Part shown: positions 51,671-61,665 of the stretch, piece by piece
How the letters are laid out: each line of letters begins with the position of its first letter
Position numbering within the stretch: position 1 is the first letter of the stretch
Assembly (NCBI GenBank): GCA_934119935.1
Contig: CAKOSX010000007.1
Span: forward strand, 3,579-67,578
Reading direction: 5' to 3'
Length of the DNA stretch: 64,000 bases
From: an uncultured Clostridia bacterium
Lineage (GTDB): Bacteria; Bacillota; Clostridia; TANB77; CAG-508
Made by a program: the position numbers and the translations under genes
The notes under the pieces: generated by a model
What the model saw: only the letters and a program-made list of their open reading frames with translations
Databases searched by the model: none
What the model was told of the DNA's origin: nothing

Positions 51671-54451
51671 ATGAGTGAAGAGAAGAAAGATTATTCAAGC
51701 ACACTTAATCTGCCAAAGACAGATTTTCCAATGAGAGGAAATTTGCCAACTAAAGAGCCAGAAACATTAAAGGCTGTTTTTGAGAATGGATTATATGAGA
51801 AAATTTTAAAGAAAAATGAAGGACATAAGCATTTTGTTTTACATGATGGACCTCCATATGCTAATGGAGAAATTCATGCTGGACATGCTTTAAATAAAAT
51901 TTTAAAGGATACAATCGTAAGATATAAGGCAATGAAAGGCTTCTATGCTCCTTATGTTCCTGGATATGATACACACGGAATGCCAACTGAGAAGAAGGCT
52001 ATTGAGAAGCTTGGACTAGATAGAAGTAAGATTCCTGTTACAAAGTTTAGAGATACTTGTAGAGAATTTACAACAAATTACAAAGATATCCAAACAGAAG
52101 GCTTCAAACGTCTTGGTGTTCTTGGAGACTGGGATCACCCTTATATAACTTATGACCATGCAACAGAGGCAAGACAAATTGGTGTATTCGGAGATATGTA
52201 CAAAAAAGGATATATCTATAAAGGATTAAAACCAGTTTACTGGTGTACTGATTGTGAAACAGCACTAGCTGAAGCAGAAATTGAATATAAAGATGTAACA
52301 GGAGAATCTATATATGTAAAATTTCCTGTTGAAGATTCTAAGGGCTTGTTTGATAAAAAAGATACTTATATGGTAATTTGGACAACTACACCTTGGACTC
52401 TACCAGGAAATATGGGAATTACAATTGGTGCAGATTATGAGTATAGCATGGTTGAGTTAAAAGAAAACAAGGAGAATGCAAAACTTGAAAGATTAATAAT
52501 TGCAACAGAGCTTGTAGAAAAAGTTATGAAACTTGCTGAAGTAGAAGATTACAAAACAGTTCAAACTTTCAAAGGTTCAGAACTAGAAGGAGTTTTATGC
52601 AAGCATCCATTCTTAGACAGAATGTCTAGAGTAGTTCTTGGTAGTGAAACAACTGTTAATGTTACTCTTGATGAAGGTACTGGAGCAGTTCATACAGCAC
52701 CTGCTTATGGTAAAGAGGACTATTTACAAGGATTGAAAGATAAACTTGGAATGGTTGTAGCTGTTGATGATAAAGGAAAACAAACAGCCGAGGCCGGAGA
52801 GTTTGCAGGTCAATTCTATGCAAAATCTAACAAAACTATAACAGCGTGGTTAGATGAAAATGGATATTTATTAAAAGCTGTAAAGATAGAGCACTCTTAT
52901 CCACATTGCTGGAGATGCAAAAAGCCAATAATCTTCAGAGCTACACCACAATGGTTTGCATCTGTTGATGGATTTAGAGATGATGTTTTAAAGGCTATTA
53001 AGACTGTTACATGGCACCCAGATTGGGGCGAGGATAGAATGAGCGAGATGATTAAAGGAAGAAATGATTGGTGTATTTCAAGACAACGTACTTGGGGTGT
53101 TCCACTTCCAATATTCTATTGCAAAGACTGTGGAGAGCCTTATGTTACAGAAGAATCTATAAAGAAAATTCAAGAGGTTGTAAGAACAGAAGGAACAAAT
53201 GCTTGGTGGGCAAAAGAAGCAAAAGATTTAGTACCAGAAGGTGCAAAATGTCCAAAGTGTGGATGCACAGAATTCAAGAAAGAAACAGACATAATGGATG
53301 TTTGGTTCGATTCTGGTTCTACACATCAAAGTGTTCTAATTGAAAGAGGATTAGACTACCCAGCAGACTTATATCTAGAAGGCAATGACCAATACAGAGG
53401 CTGGTTCCAATCTTCATTATTAACATCAGTTGCAGTAAATGGAATAGCTCCATACAAAGAAGTTCTATGTTGTGGATTCGTTGTAGATGGTCAAGGAAGA
53501 AAAATGTCTAAGAGCTTAGGAAACGGAGTATCTCCAATAGATGTTTCAAACAAATTTGGAGCAGATATATTAAGACTTTGGGCTCTATCATCAGATTATT
53601 CTATGGACGTAAACTTATCAGATGATATACTAAAAGGAATTTCAGATGTTTATAGAAAGATAAGAAATACAGCAAGATATATCTTAGGAAATACTTATGA
53701 CTATGACCCTGAAAATCCAGTTGCTTATGAAGATTTACAAGAAATTGATAAATGGGCATTAACAAGATTAAATAAATTAATTAAAGACTGTACAAAGGAC
53801 TACGACACATACAGTTTCGGAAACTGCTACCACGATGTAAACCAATTCTGCGTTGTAGACATGAGTAGCTTCTATCTTGACATAATAAAGGATAGACTAT
53901 ACACAGAAAAAGCAGATTCAGTAGCAAGACGTGCAGCACAAACAACTATGTATTACATACTAGATGCACTAGTAAAAATATTAACACCAATGATTTCATT
54001 CACAGCCGAAGAAATTTGGTCTGCAATGAAACATACAGAAAAAGAAAACGTAGAAAGCCCAATGCTTGCAGACTATCCAGTTTCAAATGACGAATGGGAT
54101 AACAAAGAAATAGCAGAAAAATGGGAAAAAATAATCAAAGTTAAGAACATAGTTGCAAAAGACCTAGAACTTGCAAGAGCAGAAAAAACAATAGGAAACT
54201 CTCTAGACGCAAAAGTTACAATATATGCAGAAGGAGAAGAATACAAATTCTTAAAAGAAAATGAAGAATTAATAAAACTTGTATTAATAGTATCTGGACT
54301 AGAAATACAAGAAAATAACAGAAAACAAGAAGAAAAACTTGGAGTAAAAGTAGAACATGCAACAGGTGAAAAATGCGAGAGATGTTGGATGTACAACGAC
54401 CACATAGAAGATGGACTATGCCCAAGATGTAAAGAAGTACTAGAAAAATAA
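51671..54451 (+). CDS. ileS: Isoleucyl-tRNA synthetase
   Basis: 926 residues from ATG 51671 (AAAGGAG upstream; the ATG at 51653 lies ahead of this site). HIGH variant in PPYANGEIHAGHALNK, class-I editing domain with TWTTTPWTLPGN, KMSKS as KMSKSLGNG, and a C-terminal zinc finger (CERCWMYND, CPRCKE). It charges tRNA-Ile. A T-box leader controls it. Copy C of the CGCCC element follows the stop directly. Confidence 0.97.
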   Translation: MSEEKKDYSSTLNLPKTDFPMRGNLPTKEPETLKAVFENGLYEKILKKNEGHKHFVLHDGPPYANGEIHAGHALNKILKDTIVRYKAMKGFYAPYVPGYDTHGMPTEKKAIEKLGLDRSKIPVTKFRDTCREFTTNYKDIQTEGFKRLGVLGDWDHPYITYDHATEARQIGVFGDMYKKGYIYKGLKPVYWCTDCETALAEAEIEYKDVTGESIYVKFPVEDSKGLFDKKDTYMVIWTTTPWTLPGNMGITIGADYEYSMVELKENKENAKLERLIIATELVEKVMKLAEVEDYKTVQTFKGSELEGVLCKHPFLDRMSRVVLGSETTVNVTLDEGTGAVHTAPAYGKEDYLQGLKDKLGMVVAVDDKGKQTAEAGEFAGQFYAKSNKTITAWLDENGYLLKAVKIEHSYPHCWRCKKPIIFRATPQWFASVDGFRDDVLKAIKTVTWHPDWGEDRMSEMIKGRNDWCISRQRTWGVPLPIFYCKDCGEPYVTEESIKKIQEVVRTEGTNAWWAKEAKDLVPEGAKCPKCGCTEFKKETDIMDVWFDSGSTHQSVLIERGLDYPADLYLEGNDQYRGWFQSSLLTSVAVNGIAPYKEVLCCGFVVDGQGRKMSKSLGNGVSPIDVSNKFGADILRLWALSSDYSMDVNLSDDILKGISDVYRKIRNTARYILGNTYDYDPENPVAYEDLQEIDKWALTRLNKLIKDCTKDYDTYSFGNCYHDVNQFCVVDMSSFYLDIIKDRLYTEKADSVARRAAQTTMYYILDALVKILTPMISFTAEEIWSAMKHTEKENVESPMLADYPVSNDEWDNKEIAEKWEKIIKVKNIVAKDLELARAEKTIGNSLDAKVTIYAEGEEYKFLKENEELIKLVLIVSGLEIQENNRKQEEKLGVKVEHATGEKCERCWMYNDHIEDGLCPRCKEVLEK

Positions 54452-54455
54452 AAAA

Positions 54456-54486
54456 TCGCCCAATAGGGACGCCCCTTTTTGGGCGA
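54456..54486 (+). repeat. CGCCC/GGGCG palindromic element, copy C
   Basis: TCGCCCAATAGGGACGCCCC, T5, GGGCGA: perfect 6-bp arms. It begins five bases after the ileS stop and could serve as its terminator, though the T-run lies inside the loop. Confidence 0.75.
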
Positions 54487-54545
54487 AACTAGAGTTAAAA
54501 AAATATTCAAATGTTTATGATAAGGAGCAATGGACGGAGGATTAT

Positions 54546-55271
54546 ATGTATTATAGAATTGAAGATATAAAAGAACTAAGTGATATGGAAAGTCCATATG
54601 AATTTATAAAAAAATTGAATATTTATTTGGTTAGACATGGCGAGTCAGAAGGTAATATATTACAGAGCAAAGTTTCAGACTATGCGTATGAAGTTAAAGA
54701 AGAGGAAAGGCTAGAAGACATAAAAGTTAGACTTACGCCAAAAGGTGAAGAGCAAGCAAGAAATCTTGGAAGTAAAATTAAGCAAATGTTTGAAAGTAAA
54801 GAAATAGATAGAAATAAAACTCTTGTACTTGTTTCTCCATATGAAAGAGCAAGAAAAACATTTGAACTTGCAAATATGCAGGCAAAATTCAATGAAGAAA
54901 GTGTATTTGTATTAAATGATTTAAGAGAAATGTCTTATGGTGCGTTTGACTTTATAAATCATGACAAGAAAATGAATGACTATAAGAGGGAATATGCCGA
55001 ATATAATAGAAATACATTAAAATATTTTAAACAACAATATTTAGGCGAAAGTCCTGCAAATGTATGCGATAGATGCTATTCAGTATTGTTCTTTATTAAA
55101 GAATATATGCAGAACCATGAAATAGAAAACGTTTTTGTTATAGCTCATGGAGATGCAAATAGATGTCTTGCGATGGACATGATAAATTTGCCACCAGAAG
55201 CATTCGAATATTTTAAGCCACAAGACAATGCTAAAATTATAAAAATACTTCATGGAAAAATAAAAGAATAG
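54546..55271 (+). CDS. Histidine phosphatase family protein
   Basis: 241 residues. The catalytic RHGESEGN (about 32-39), the second Arg in SPYERARKTFEL and the catalytic second His in VIAHGDANRC place it in the phosphoglycerate mutase-like branch. An N-terminal extension of about 25 residues is present. Substrates vary widely in this family and cannot be assigned. GGAGG precedes the ATG. It is followed by a hairpin. Confidence 0.85.
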   Translation: MYYRIEDIKELSDMESPYEFIKKLNIYLVRHGESEGNILQSKVSDYAYEVKEEERLEDIKVRLTPKGEEQARNLGSKIKQMFESKEIDRNKTLVLVSPYERARKTFELANMQAKFNEESVFVLNDLREMSYGAFDFINHDKKMNDYKREYAEYNRNTLKYFKQQYLGESPANVCDRCYSVLFFIKEYMQNHEIENVFVIAHGDANRCLAMDMINLPPEAFEYFKPQDNAKIIKILHGKIKE

Positions 55272-55280
55272 TGAGAAAGA

Positions 55281-55325
55281 CTATTTAGGAGACGAAGAAA
55301 AGAGAATGACTTCGTCTCTTATAGT
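55281..55325 (+). terminator. Hairpin after the histidine phosphatase gene
   Basis: GAGACGAAG (55289-55297) pairs with CTTCGTCTC (55310-55318), extended by CTAT/ATAG. The T-run is poor, so terminator activity is uncertain. Confidence 0.5.
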
Positions 55326-55363
55326 GTTAATAGATTTTTTTGCTAGTAGATTTAAATAAAAAC

Positions 55364-55392
55364 TTGAAAATTTATATGTTTTAATGTAGAAT
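55364..55392 (+). promoter_or_regulatory. Promoter of the tsaE-tsaB-rimI operon
   Basis: TTGAAA (55364-55369) and TAGAAT (55387-55392) with a 17-bp spacer. Confidence 0.6.
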
Positions 55393-55433
55393 ACAACTAA
55401 TAAAGTAGAAACCAAAAGAAAGGAAATGTATAA

Positions 55434-55889
55434 ATGCATTGTTATGAATTTATTTCGCATTCGGAAGAAGAGACGATGAAATTTGCGGATGATTTTGCAT
55501 CAAAGTTAAATGAACATTCTAAGATTGTTTTATCTGGAGATCTGGGATCAGGAAAGACTAAGTTTACAGAGGGACTTCTTAGGCATTTTGGATTAGAAGA
55601 TGAAATTTCTAGTCCTACTTTTACGATTGTGAATGAATATGACACTCCAAAATTTAAAATTTACCATTTTGATTTATATAGATTAGTTGATGTTGATGAA
55701 TTTTTTGCAATTGGTGGAGAAGAATATTTACAAACTGGACTATGTATTTTTGAATGGGGAGAAATGATTGAGAATCTTATTCAAGATGACTATATAAGAA
55801 TTACATTTTCTAGAGATAATGATGCCGATAATTCGGATTTAAGAAAATTAAGAATAGAGGAAATAAAAAATGAAGATTCTTGCTGTTGA
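55434..55889 (+). CDS. tsaE: tRNA threonylcarbamoyladenosine ATPase TsaE
   Basis: 151 residues. Walker A GDLGSGKT (35-42), FGLEDEISSPTFTIVNEY and a Walker B-like region with HFDLYRL. It is the ATPase that works with TsaB/TsaD to form t6A37 on tRNAs. Overlaps tsaB by 20 bp; rimI follows. Confidence 0.94.
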   Translation: MHCYEFISHSEEETMKFADDFASKLNEHSKIVLSGDLGSGKTKFTEGLLRHFGLEDEISSPTFTIVNEYDTPKFKIYHFDLYRLVDVDEFFAIGGEEYLQTGLCIFEWGEMIENLIQDDYIRITFSRDNDADNSDLRKLRIEEIKNEDSCC

Positions 55890-56580
55890 TACTTCTTCTA
55901 GGAACTGTTCTGTTTCTATTGTGGAAGTCGATGAAAATAAAAATATTAATATAATTGCACAGGATAACAATGATGATGAAAGAACTCATTCTGTAAAGCT
56001 AATTCCTATGATTGACAAGATGTTTAAAAAATCTAATTTAAGTTTGGATAATATTGATTTGCTTGCGTGTTGCTTAGGACCTGGATCTTTTACTGGAATA
56101 AGAATCGGAATTGCAACTATGAAAGCTTTTGCTGATGTAAAAAATATTCCTACTGTTGGAGTGACTTCGCTTGAAAGTCTAGCTTACAATATAAACGAGA
56201 ATTCGACAATTTGTCCTATTATAGATTGCAAAAATAATAATGTTTATTCTGCAATATTTAAACTAAATGATAATACTTATTCACAAATTGGGGAAAATAT
56301 AGCAGATACAATTGATGAAGCGTTAGAAATTTGCAAATTACATGGTAAAGATTCCATCATTTTTATTGGAGACGGTAGTGTCTTACATAAAAAAATGATA
56401 TTAGAAAAATTTGAAAATATGGACGTGAAATTTTCGGATAAAAACCTGCAATCTAGTTTGTCTTTAGCAAGATGTGCCTATGACAAATATTTAAAGGGAG
56501 AATATGGAGACTCTAATTATATTTCTCCTTTGTATTTGAGAAAGTCTCAAGCTGAAAGGGAAAAATATGGAGAAAAATAA
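55870..56580 (+). CDS. tsaB: tRNA threonylcarbamoyladenosine protein TsaB
   Basis: 236 residues with the ASKHA fold: MKILAVDTSSRNCSVSIVE, DDERTHSVKLIPMI and LGPGSFTGIRIGIATMKAFA. TsaB is a structural dimer partner of TsaD. TsaD is not encoded in this window. Overlaps tsaE and rimI. Confidence 0.93.
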   Translation: MKILAVDTSSRNCSVSIVEVDENKNINIIAQDNNDDERTHSVKLIPMIDKMFKKSNLSLDNIDLLACCLGPGSFTGIRIGIATMKAFADVKNIPTVGVTSLESLAYNINENSTICPIIDCKNNNVYSAIFKLNDNTYSQIGENIADTIDEALEICKLHGKDSIIFIGDGSVLHKKMILEKFENMDVKFSDKNLQSSLSLARCAYDKYLKGEYGDSNYISPLYLRKSQAEREKYGEK

Positions 56581-57022
56581 TTATCTAATTTCTGCAATGA
56601 AAATTGAAGATTTAGAAAACATAAAGGATATACTTGAAACCGATTTTGATGAATTTTGGAATTACGAGACTCTAAAAGAAGAATTAGAATCTGATTTTTC
56701 AAAATATTTTATTGCAAAGCAGAATGATGAAATAGTTGGTTTTGCAGGTTTAAAAATAATTGTAGATGAAGCGGATCTAATGAATATCGTAACAAAAAAA
56801 TGCTATAGACATAGTGGCATTGCATCAAAAATTATGAACAATCTAATAAATTATTGCAAATTAAAGAGAATAAAGTGTATTACTTTAGAAGTAAATGTTC
56901 AAAATTCTATTGCAATTAATTTTTATAAAAAGTATAATTTCAAAGAAGTTGGACTAAGAAAAAAGTATTATGAAAATACATATGATGCAATACTTATGAA
57001 ATTGGAGATTTATGAATATTAA
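56567..57022 (+). CDS. rimI: Ribosomal-protein-alanine N-acetyltransferase RimI
   Basis: 151 residues of the GNAT fold: SAMKIEDLENIKDILETDF, IVGFAGLKIIVDEADLMNIVT, an acetyl-CoA loop YRHSGIASKIMNNLI, ITLEVNVQNSIAINFYKKYNFKEVG and an ending YENTYDAILM. It acetylates the N-terminal Ala of S18 or other substrates. It overlaps tsaB by 14 bp, which is the usual order. Confidence 0.88.
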   Translation: MEKNNYLISAMKIEDLENIKDILETDFDEFWNYETLKEELESDFSKYFIAKQNDEIVGFAGLKIIVDEADLMNIVTKKCYRHSGIASKIMNNLINYCKLKRIKCITLEVNVQNSIAINFYKKYNFKEVGLRKKYYENTYDAILMKLEIYEY

Positions 57023-57095
57023 AATATTAATATGAAAATTTCTTAAATTTAAAATATACTAAAAGACCAGAAAAAATTTATAGGAGGAACTACTA

Positions 57096-59486
57096 ATGAA
57101 AAATCAATTTGAACTTTCTTACAAGGATTTAAAATCAACTTGTAACCCAAACATTTTCAAGTTTGAAACTACCGAAAGTTTGGAACCAATAGCGAGTGGA
57201 ATTGGCCAAGACAGAGGAATAAAAGCTCTAGAATTTGGACTTAATGTTGATATTAATGGTTACAATTTATATATAGAAGGGCCTAGTGGAGTTGGCAAAA
57301 CCATGTACACTAAGCATTATTTGGAGAGCATTTCTAAGAAGAAAAAGATTCCACAAGATTGGTGTTATGTTTATAACTTCGATAATCCAAATGAGCCAAT
57401 TGCTATTCCACTTGCAGCCGGTCAAGGTAAAGAATTTAGAGATGCAATGGATAGATTTATTAAAGACATAAAACATGACATAAAAGATACCTTTAATAAC
57501 GAGGATTTCGAGAAAGAGAAGGCACTTATTAAGCAAGAATATGAAGCAAAAAGATCAGCTTTAATGGATAAGCTTAATGCCACATCTTCACAATATGGAT
57601 TCCAAGTAAAATCTGCTAATAATGGAATTTATATGATGCCTGTTATAAATGGAAAAACTATTGAAGAAGAAGAATTTGAAAAATTAGATTCTGAGACAAA
57701 AAAAGATTTTGAAGATAAATCTGCAATTGTTCAGCAACATGTAATGGAAGCAATTTCACAAATAAAAAACATTCAATCTGAGTCTGATAAGAAAATAAGT
57801 GAGTGGCAATCAAATGTAGCACTTCTTACTGTAAATGCACATGTAAATTACATTAAATCTAATTTCAAGAGAAATAAGAAAATTACAAAATTCTTAGATG
57901 ATGTAAAAAAAGATATTTTAAAGAATGTAAATGCATTTTTAGTTGTTGATGATGATAGCAAGAAACCAGTACAACCACAGCCACAAAGGCAGGAAGTTCT
58001 AAGACCATGGCTTAATTACAGAGTAAATTTATTTATAGATAATAGCAACTTAGAAGGTGCTCCAGTAATAATGGATTCTAACTATTCATATCCAAATATA
58101 TTTGGAAAGTTGGAATATGAAAATTATTATGGAAGCTTGAAAACAGATTATACAATGTTAAAACCAGGATTATTACACATTGCGAATGGTGGATATTTAA
58201 TAATGCAGGCTACAGACATAGTTTCTAATCAATATTGTTATGAAACATTGAAGAAAGTATTAAGAACAAAAGAATTAGGAATAGAAAATCCGGTTGACCA
58301 ACATTCGTCTATGGTAATGGTTTCTCTAAAACCAGAGCCTATTCCACTTAACTTAAAGGTAATATTAATCGGAAACGAAGCATTATATCAAACTTTAATA
58401 TCTGTTGATACTGATTTTAGAAAGCTATTCAAGATAAAGGTTGAGTTTGAAGATGACGCACCTTTAACTTTGGAAAATATGAATAAATTAGCAAGAGTAG
58501 TAGAAGGATTCTGTCAAACAGAAGAACTTCCTCCACTTGATAGATCTGGAATGGCAAAAGTTATAGAATTTGCATCTAGACTTGCAAATGACCAAACGAA
58601 ATTATCAACAAGATTTAGCGAGATTACTCAGATTGTTGGAGAAGCGGCTACACTTGCAAAATTAAAAAGAGAAAAAGTTATTACAGGAAAAATTGTAGAC
58701 GAAGCACTTGCTCAAAGAATTGAAAGAGTACAAAAATACAACCAAAAATATCTTGACATGATAAACAATAGCACACTTCTAATAGACACAGAAGGTTTCA
58801 AAGTTGGACAAATAAATGGTTTAACAGTAATGAGCATAGGAGATTATTCATTTGGATTGCCAGCAAGAATAACGGCTAATACTTATGTTGGAAAAAATGG
58901 AATAATAGACATAGAGCGTGAAGTAGAAATGTCTGGCTCATCTCATTCAAAAGGAATTTTGATATTGAGTGGATACTTAGGCGAGATGTTTGCACAAGAT
59001 ATGCCATTATCTTTAACTGCAAGTTTGTGCTTTGAACAATTATATAACGGTGTTGATGGAGATAGTGCATCTTCAACAGAGTTATATGCAATACTTTCAA
59101 GCCTTTCTGGAATACCAATAAATCAATCAATTGCAGTTACTGGATCTGTAAACCAAAAAGGTGAAATACAACCAATAGGTGGAGTAAATGAAAAAATAGA
59201 AGGATTCTTCAAAATCTGCAAGACACGTGGACTTAAAGGCTTACACGGAGTAATGATACCAAAATTAAACGAGAAAAATTTAAACTTATCAGATGAAGTC
59301 GTAGAAGCGGTAAAACAAGGATTGTTCCATATCTATGCAATCTCAACAATAGAACAAGGAATAGAAATTTTAACTGGAGTACCAGCTGGAAAACGAGATG
59401 AATCAGGAAGATTTACATCTGGTAGTGTAAATAGCTTGGCATATGCAAAATTAAAAAAATATGCAAAAATAAGTAAAGAAGATTAA
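57096..59486 (+). CDS. Lon-like ATP-dependent protease (LonB/AAA_32 type)
   Basis: 796 residues. Walker A GPSGVGKT (62-69), a long coiled insertion (about 140-270) and a C-terminal Lon protease domain with catalytic Ser657 in GDSASS and Lys700 in GGVNEKIEGFF, a 43-residue gap as in Lon. The N-terminal substrate-binding LON domain is absent, as in the AAA_32/Lon-related family. AGGAGG precedes the ATG. It is probably a cytoplasmic quality-control or regulatory protease. Confidence 0.92.
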   Translation: MKNQFELSYKDLKSTCNPNIFKFETTESLEPIASGIGQDRGIKALEFGLNVDINGYNLYIEGPSGVGKTMYTKHYLESISKKKKIPQDWCYVYNFDNPNEPIAIPLAAGQGKEFRDAMDRFIKDIKHDIKDTFNNEDFEKEKALIKQEYEAKRSALMDKLNATSSQYGFQVKSANNGIYMMPVINGKTIEEEEFEKLDSETKKDFEDKSAIVQQHVMEAISQIKNIQSESDKKISEWQSNVALLTVNAHVNYIKSNFKRNKKITKFLDDVKKDILKNVNAFLVVDDDSKKPVQPQPQRQEVLRPWLNYRVNLFIDNSNLEGAPVIMDSNYSYPNIFGKLEYENYYGSLKTDYTMLKPGLLHIANGGYLIMQATDIVSNQYCYETLKKVLRTKELGIENPVDQHSSMVMVSLKPEPIPLNLKVILIGNEALYQTLISVDTDFRKLFKIKVEFEDDAPLTLENMNKLARVVEGFCQTEELPPLDRSGMAKVIEFASRLANDQTKLSTRFSEITQIVGEAATLAKLKREKVITGKIVDEALAQRIERVQKYNQKYLDMINNSTLLIDTEGFKVGQINGLTVMSIGDYSFGLPARITANTYVGKNGIIDIEREVEMSGSSHSKGILILSGYLGEMFAQDMPLSLTASLCFEQLYNGVDGDSASSTELYAILSSLSGIPINQSIAVTGSVNQKGEIQPIGGVNEKIEGFFKICKTRGLKGLHGVMIPKLNEKNLNLSDEVVEAVKQGLFHIYAISTIEQGIEILTGVPAGKRDESGRFTSGSVNSLAYAKLKKYAKISKED

Positions 59487-59492
59487 TTTAGC

Positions 59493-59535
59493 AAAGAGCA
59501 AAGTTTAGTAAAATAAACAATGCTCTTTTTCTTTT
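59493..59535 (+). terminator. Terminator of the Lon-like gene
   Basis: AAAGAGCA (59493-59500) and TGCTCTTT (59521-59528) enclose a smaller stem GTTTA/TAAAC; a T-rich tail follows. Confidence 0.8.
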
Positions 59536-59580
59536 ATGAAATGAAAGAAAATGAATGAGACAAATATGGAAAATTCTGCA

Positions 59581-59609
59581 TTGACAATTTTGCGTATAAA
59601 AAGTATAAT
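59581..59609 (+). promoter_or_regulatory. Promoter of lepA
   Basis: Perfect TTGACA (59581-59586) and TATAAT (59604-59609) with a 17-bp spacer. Confidence 0.85.
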
Positions 59610-59695
59610 TGGAATGTACAAAAAGCGGACAACTGGCTCTTTAAAACGTATTTGAATGAGTCTAAAATTAAACCTTAAGAAGGGAAATACAATTA

Positions 59696-61510
59696 ATGGA
59701 AGATAAGAAAAAATATATTAGGAATTTTAGTATAATTGCACATATAGACCATGGTAAATCTACATTAGCAGATAGACTTATTGAGATGACGGGAGTTCTT
59801 TCTAAAAGAGAGATGGAAGAACAAGTTCTAGATAACATGGATATCGAGAGAGAACGTGGAATTACGATAAAGTCTCAAGCTGTTAGAATGAAATACAAGG
59901 CAAAAGACGGAAATACATATGAACTTAATTTAATAGATACCCCAGGACATGTGGATTTTAATTATGAAGTTTCTAGAAGTTTAGCTGCATGTGATGGTGC
60001 GATATTAGTAGTAGATGCAAGCCAAGGCGTAGAAGCACAGACTTTAGCAAATGTTTATTTAGCCATAGACAATAATCTTGAAATACTTCCAGTTATAAAT
60101 AAAGTCGACTTGCCCAATGCAAGACCTGACGAAGTAAAAAATGAGATTGAAGATATAATTGGAATACCTGCACAAGATGCACCTTGCATTTCTGCAAAAA
60201 CAGGATTAAATGTAGACGAAGTGCTAGAAAGAATTGTTACAGATATTCCGGCTCCAACAGGAGATGAAAATGCGCCATTGCAAGCCTTGATATTTGATTC
60301 TATTTATGATAACTACCAAGGTGCTATTGCATATTGCAGAATAAAAAACGGAACTGTAAAAGTTGGAGACAAGATAAGATTAATGGCATCTGGCAAAACA
60401 TTTACAGTAACAGAAGTAGGATATTTTGAACCTGGCTCATATTCACCAGCTGAAAGCTTAACAGCAGGAGAAGTTGGATACATTGCTGCAAGCATAAAGA
60501 GCTTATCAGATATACGTGTTGGAGATACAATCACAGTAGATGATAGACCAGCAGAAAAGCCACTTCCTGGATACAAAAAAGTAAACCCAATGGTATATTG
60601 TGGACTATATCCAGTCGACGGAAGTGATTACGAAAATTTAAAAGTTGCCCTTGAAAAATTACAACTAAATGATGCGGCCTTAGAATATGAACCAGAAACA
60701 TCTGCAGCCTTAGGCTTTGGCTTTAGATGTGGATTCTTAGGATTATTACATTTGGAAATAATAGAAGAAAGATTAGATAGAGAATTCGATTTAAGTCTAA
60801 TCACAACATCTCCATCTGTAATCTATAAAGTATATAAAACAGATGGAACGATGGTAGAAATCTACAATCCAGCAGATTTGCCACCAGCAGACGAAATATC
60901 AAGAATAGAAGAACCATTTGTACAAGCGGAAATACTAACACCAAAAGAATTTGTCGGAAACATAATGGAAATATGTCAAAACAGACGTGGAATTTATATA
61001 GATATGAAATATCTAGACACAACAAGAGTAACATTAATATACGAGTTACCTTTAAATGAGATAATATACGACTTTTTTGATAAATTAAAATCAAAAACAA
61101 AAGGATATGCATCATTCGATTACGAAATAAAAGAATACAGACCATCGACACTAGTAAAACTAGACATATTAGTAAATGGCGAAAACGTAGATGCCTTATC
61201 ATTCATAGTGCACAAAGACTCTGCCTATGAAAGAGGCAAAAAGATGATAGAAAAGCTTAAAGAAGTAATACCAAGGCAATTATTCACAATACCACTGCAG
61301 GCTGCAATCGGAGGAAAAATAATTGCAAGAGAAACAATATCTGCAATGAGGAAAGACGTTTTAGCCAAATGCTATGGTGGAGACGTAACAAGGAAGAAAA
61401 AATTACTAGAAAAGCAAAAACGTGGAAAGAAAAAGATGCGTGAAATCGGAAACGTAGAAATACCACAAGAAGCATTCTTGTCAGTATTAAAATTAGATGA
61501 TGAAAAATAA
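59696..61510 (+). CDS. lepA: Elongation factor 4 (LepA)
   Basis: 604 residues. G1 AHIDHGKST, G2 region RERGITIKSQAVRM, G3 DTPGHVD and G4 NKVDLP; the C-terminal domain has LGFGFRCGFLGLLHLEI and the LepA-specific RKKKLLEKQKRGKKKMR end. It is a translational GTPase that back-translocates or helps initiation. AAGAAGGG precedes the ATG. Confidence 0.98.
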   Translation: MEDKKKYIRNFSIIAHIDHGKSTLADRLIEMTGVLSKREMEEQVLDNMDIERERGITIKSQAVRMKYKAKDGNTYELNLIDTPGHVDFNYEVSRSLAACDGAILVVDASQGVEAQTLANVYLAIDNNLEILPVINKVDLPNARPDEVKNEIEDIIGIPAQDAPCISAKTGLNVDEVLERIVTDIPAPTGDENAPLQALIFDSIYDNYQGAIAYCRIKNGTVKVGDKIRLMASGKTFTVTEVGYFEPGSYSPAESLTAGEVGYIAASIKSLSDIRVGDTITVDDRPAEKPLPGYKKVNPMVYCGLYPVDGSDYENLKVALEKLQLNDAALEYEPETSAALGFGFRCGFLGLLHLEIIEERLDREFDLSLITTSPSVIYKVYKTDGTMVEIYNPADLPPADEISRIEEPFVQAEILTPKEFVGNIMEICQNRRGIYIDMKYLDTTRVTLIYELPLNEIIYDFFDKLKSKTKGYASFDYEIKEYRPSTLVKLDILVNGENVDALSFIVHKDSAYERGKKMIEKLKEVIPRQLFTIPLQAAIGGKIIARETISAMRKDVLAKCYGGDVTRKKKLLEKQKRGKKKMREIGNVEIPQEAFLSVLKLDDEK

Positions 61511-61515
61511 TCTGC

Positions 61516-61629
61516 TCAAAACAATTTTTGTTTTTTCAAAACTTCGGTATGGCGCTCTTGGTCGGAGCTCCTTCGGACTCCTCAAAAGGCGAGCTTGACC
61601 TTGTTTTTCAAAAATAAAAATTGTTTTGA
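61516..61629 (-). repeat. Structured palindromic element, copy 2
   Basis: Arms of 27 nt (61516-61542 with 61603-61629) enclose, on the minus strand, GCTC/GAGC and GGAGT/GCTCC helices with GCCTTTTGAG and GACCAA in between. Compared with copy 1 the helices change on both sides (GTGC/GCAC and GGGGC/GCCCC) while unpaired segments stay the same. It follows the lepA stop and may act as its terminator. Confidence 0.75.
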
Positions 61630-61665
61630 ACTTATAATTAAATTTGTAAAAAGAGGATATTATAG

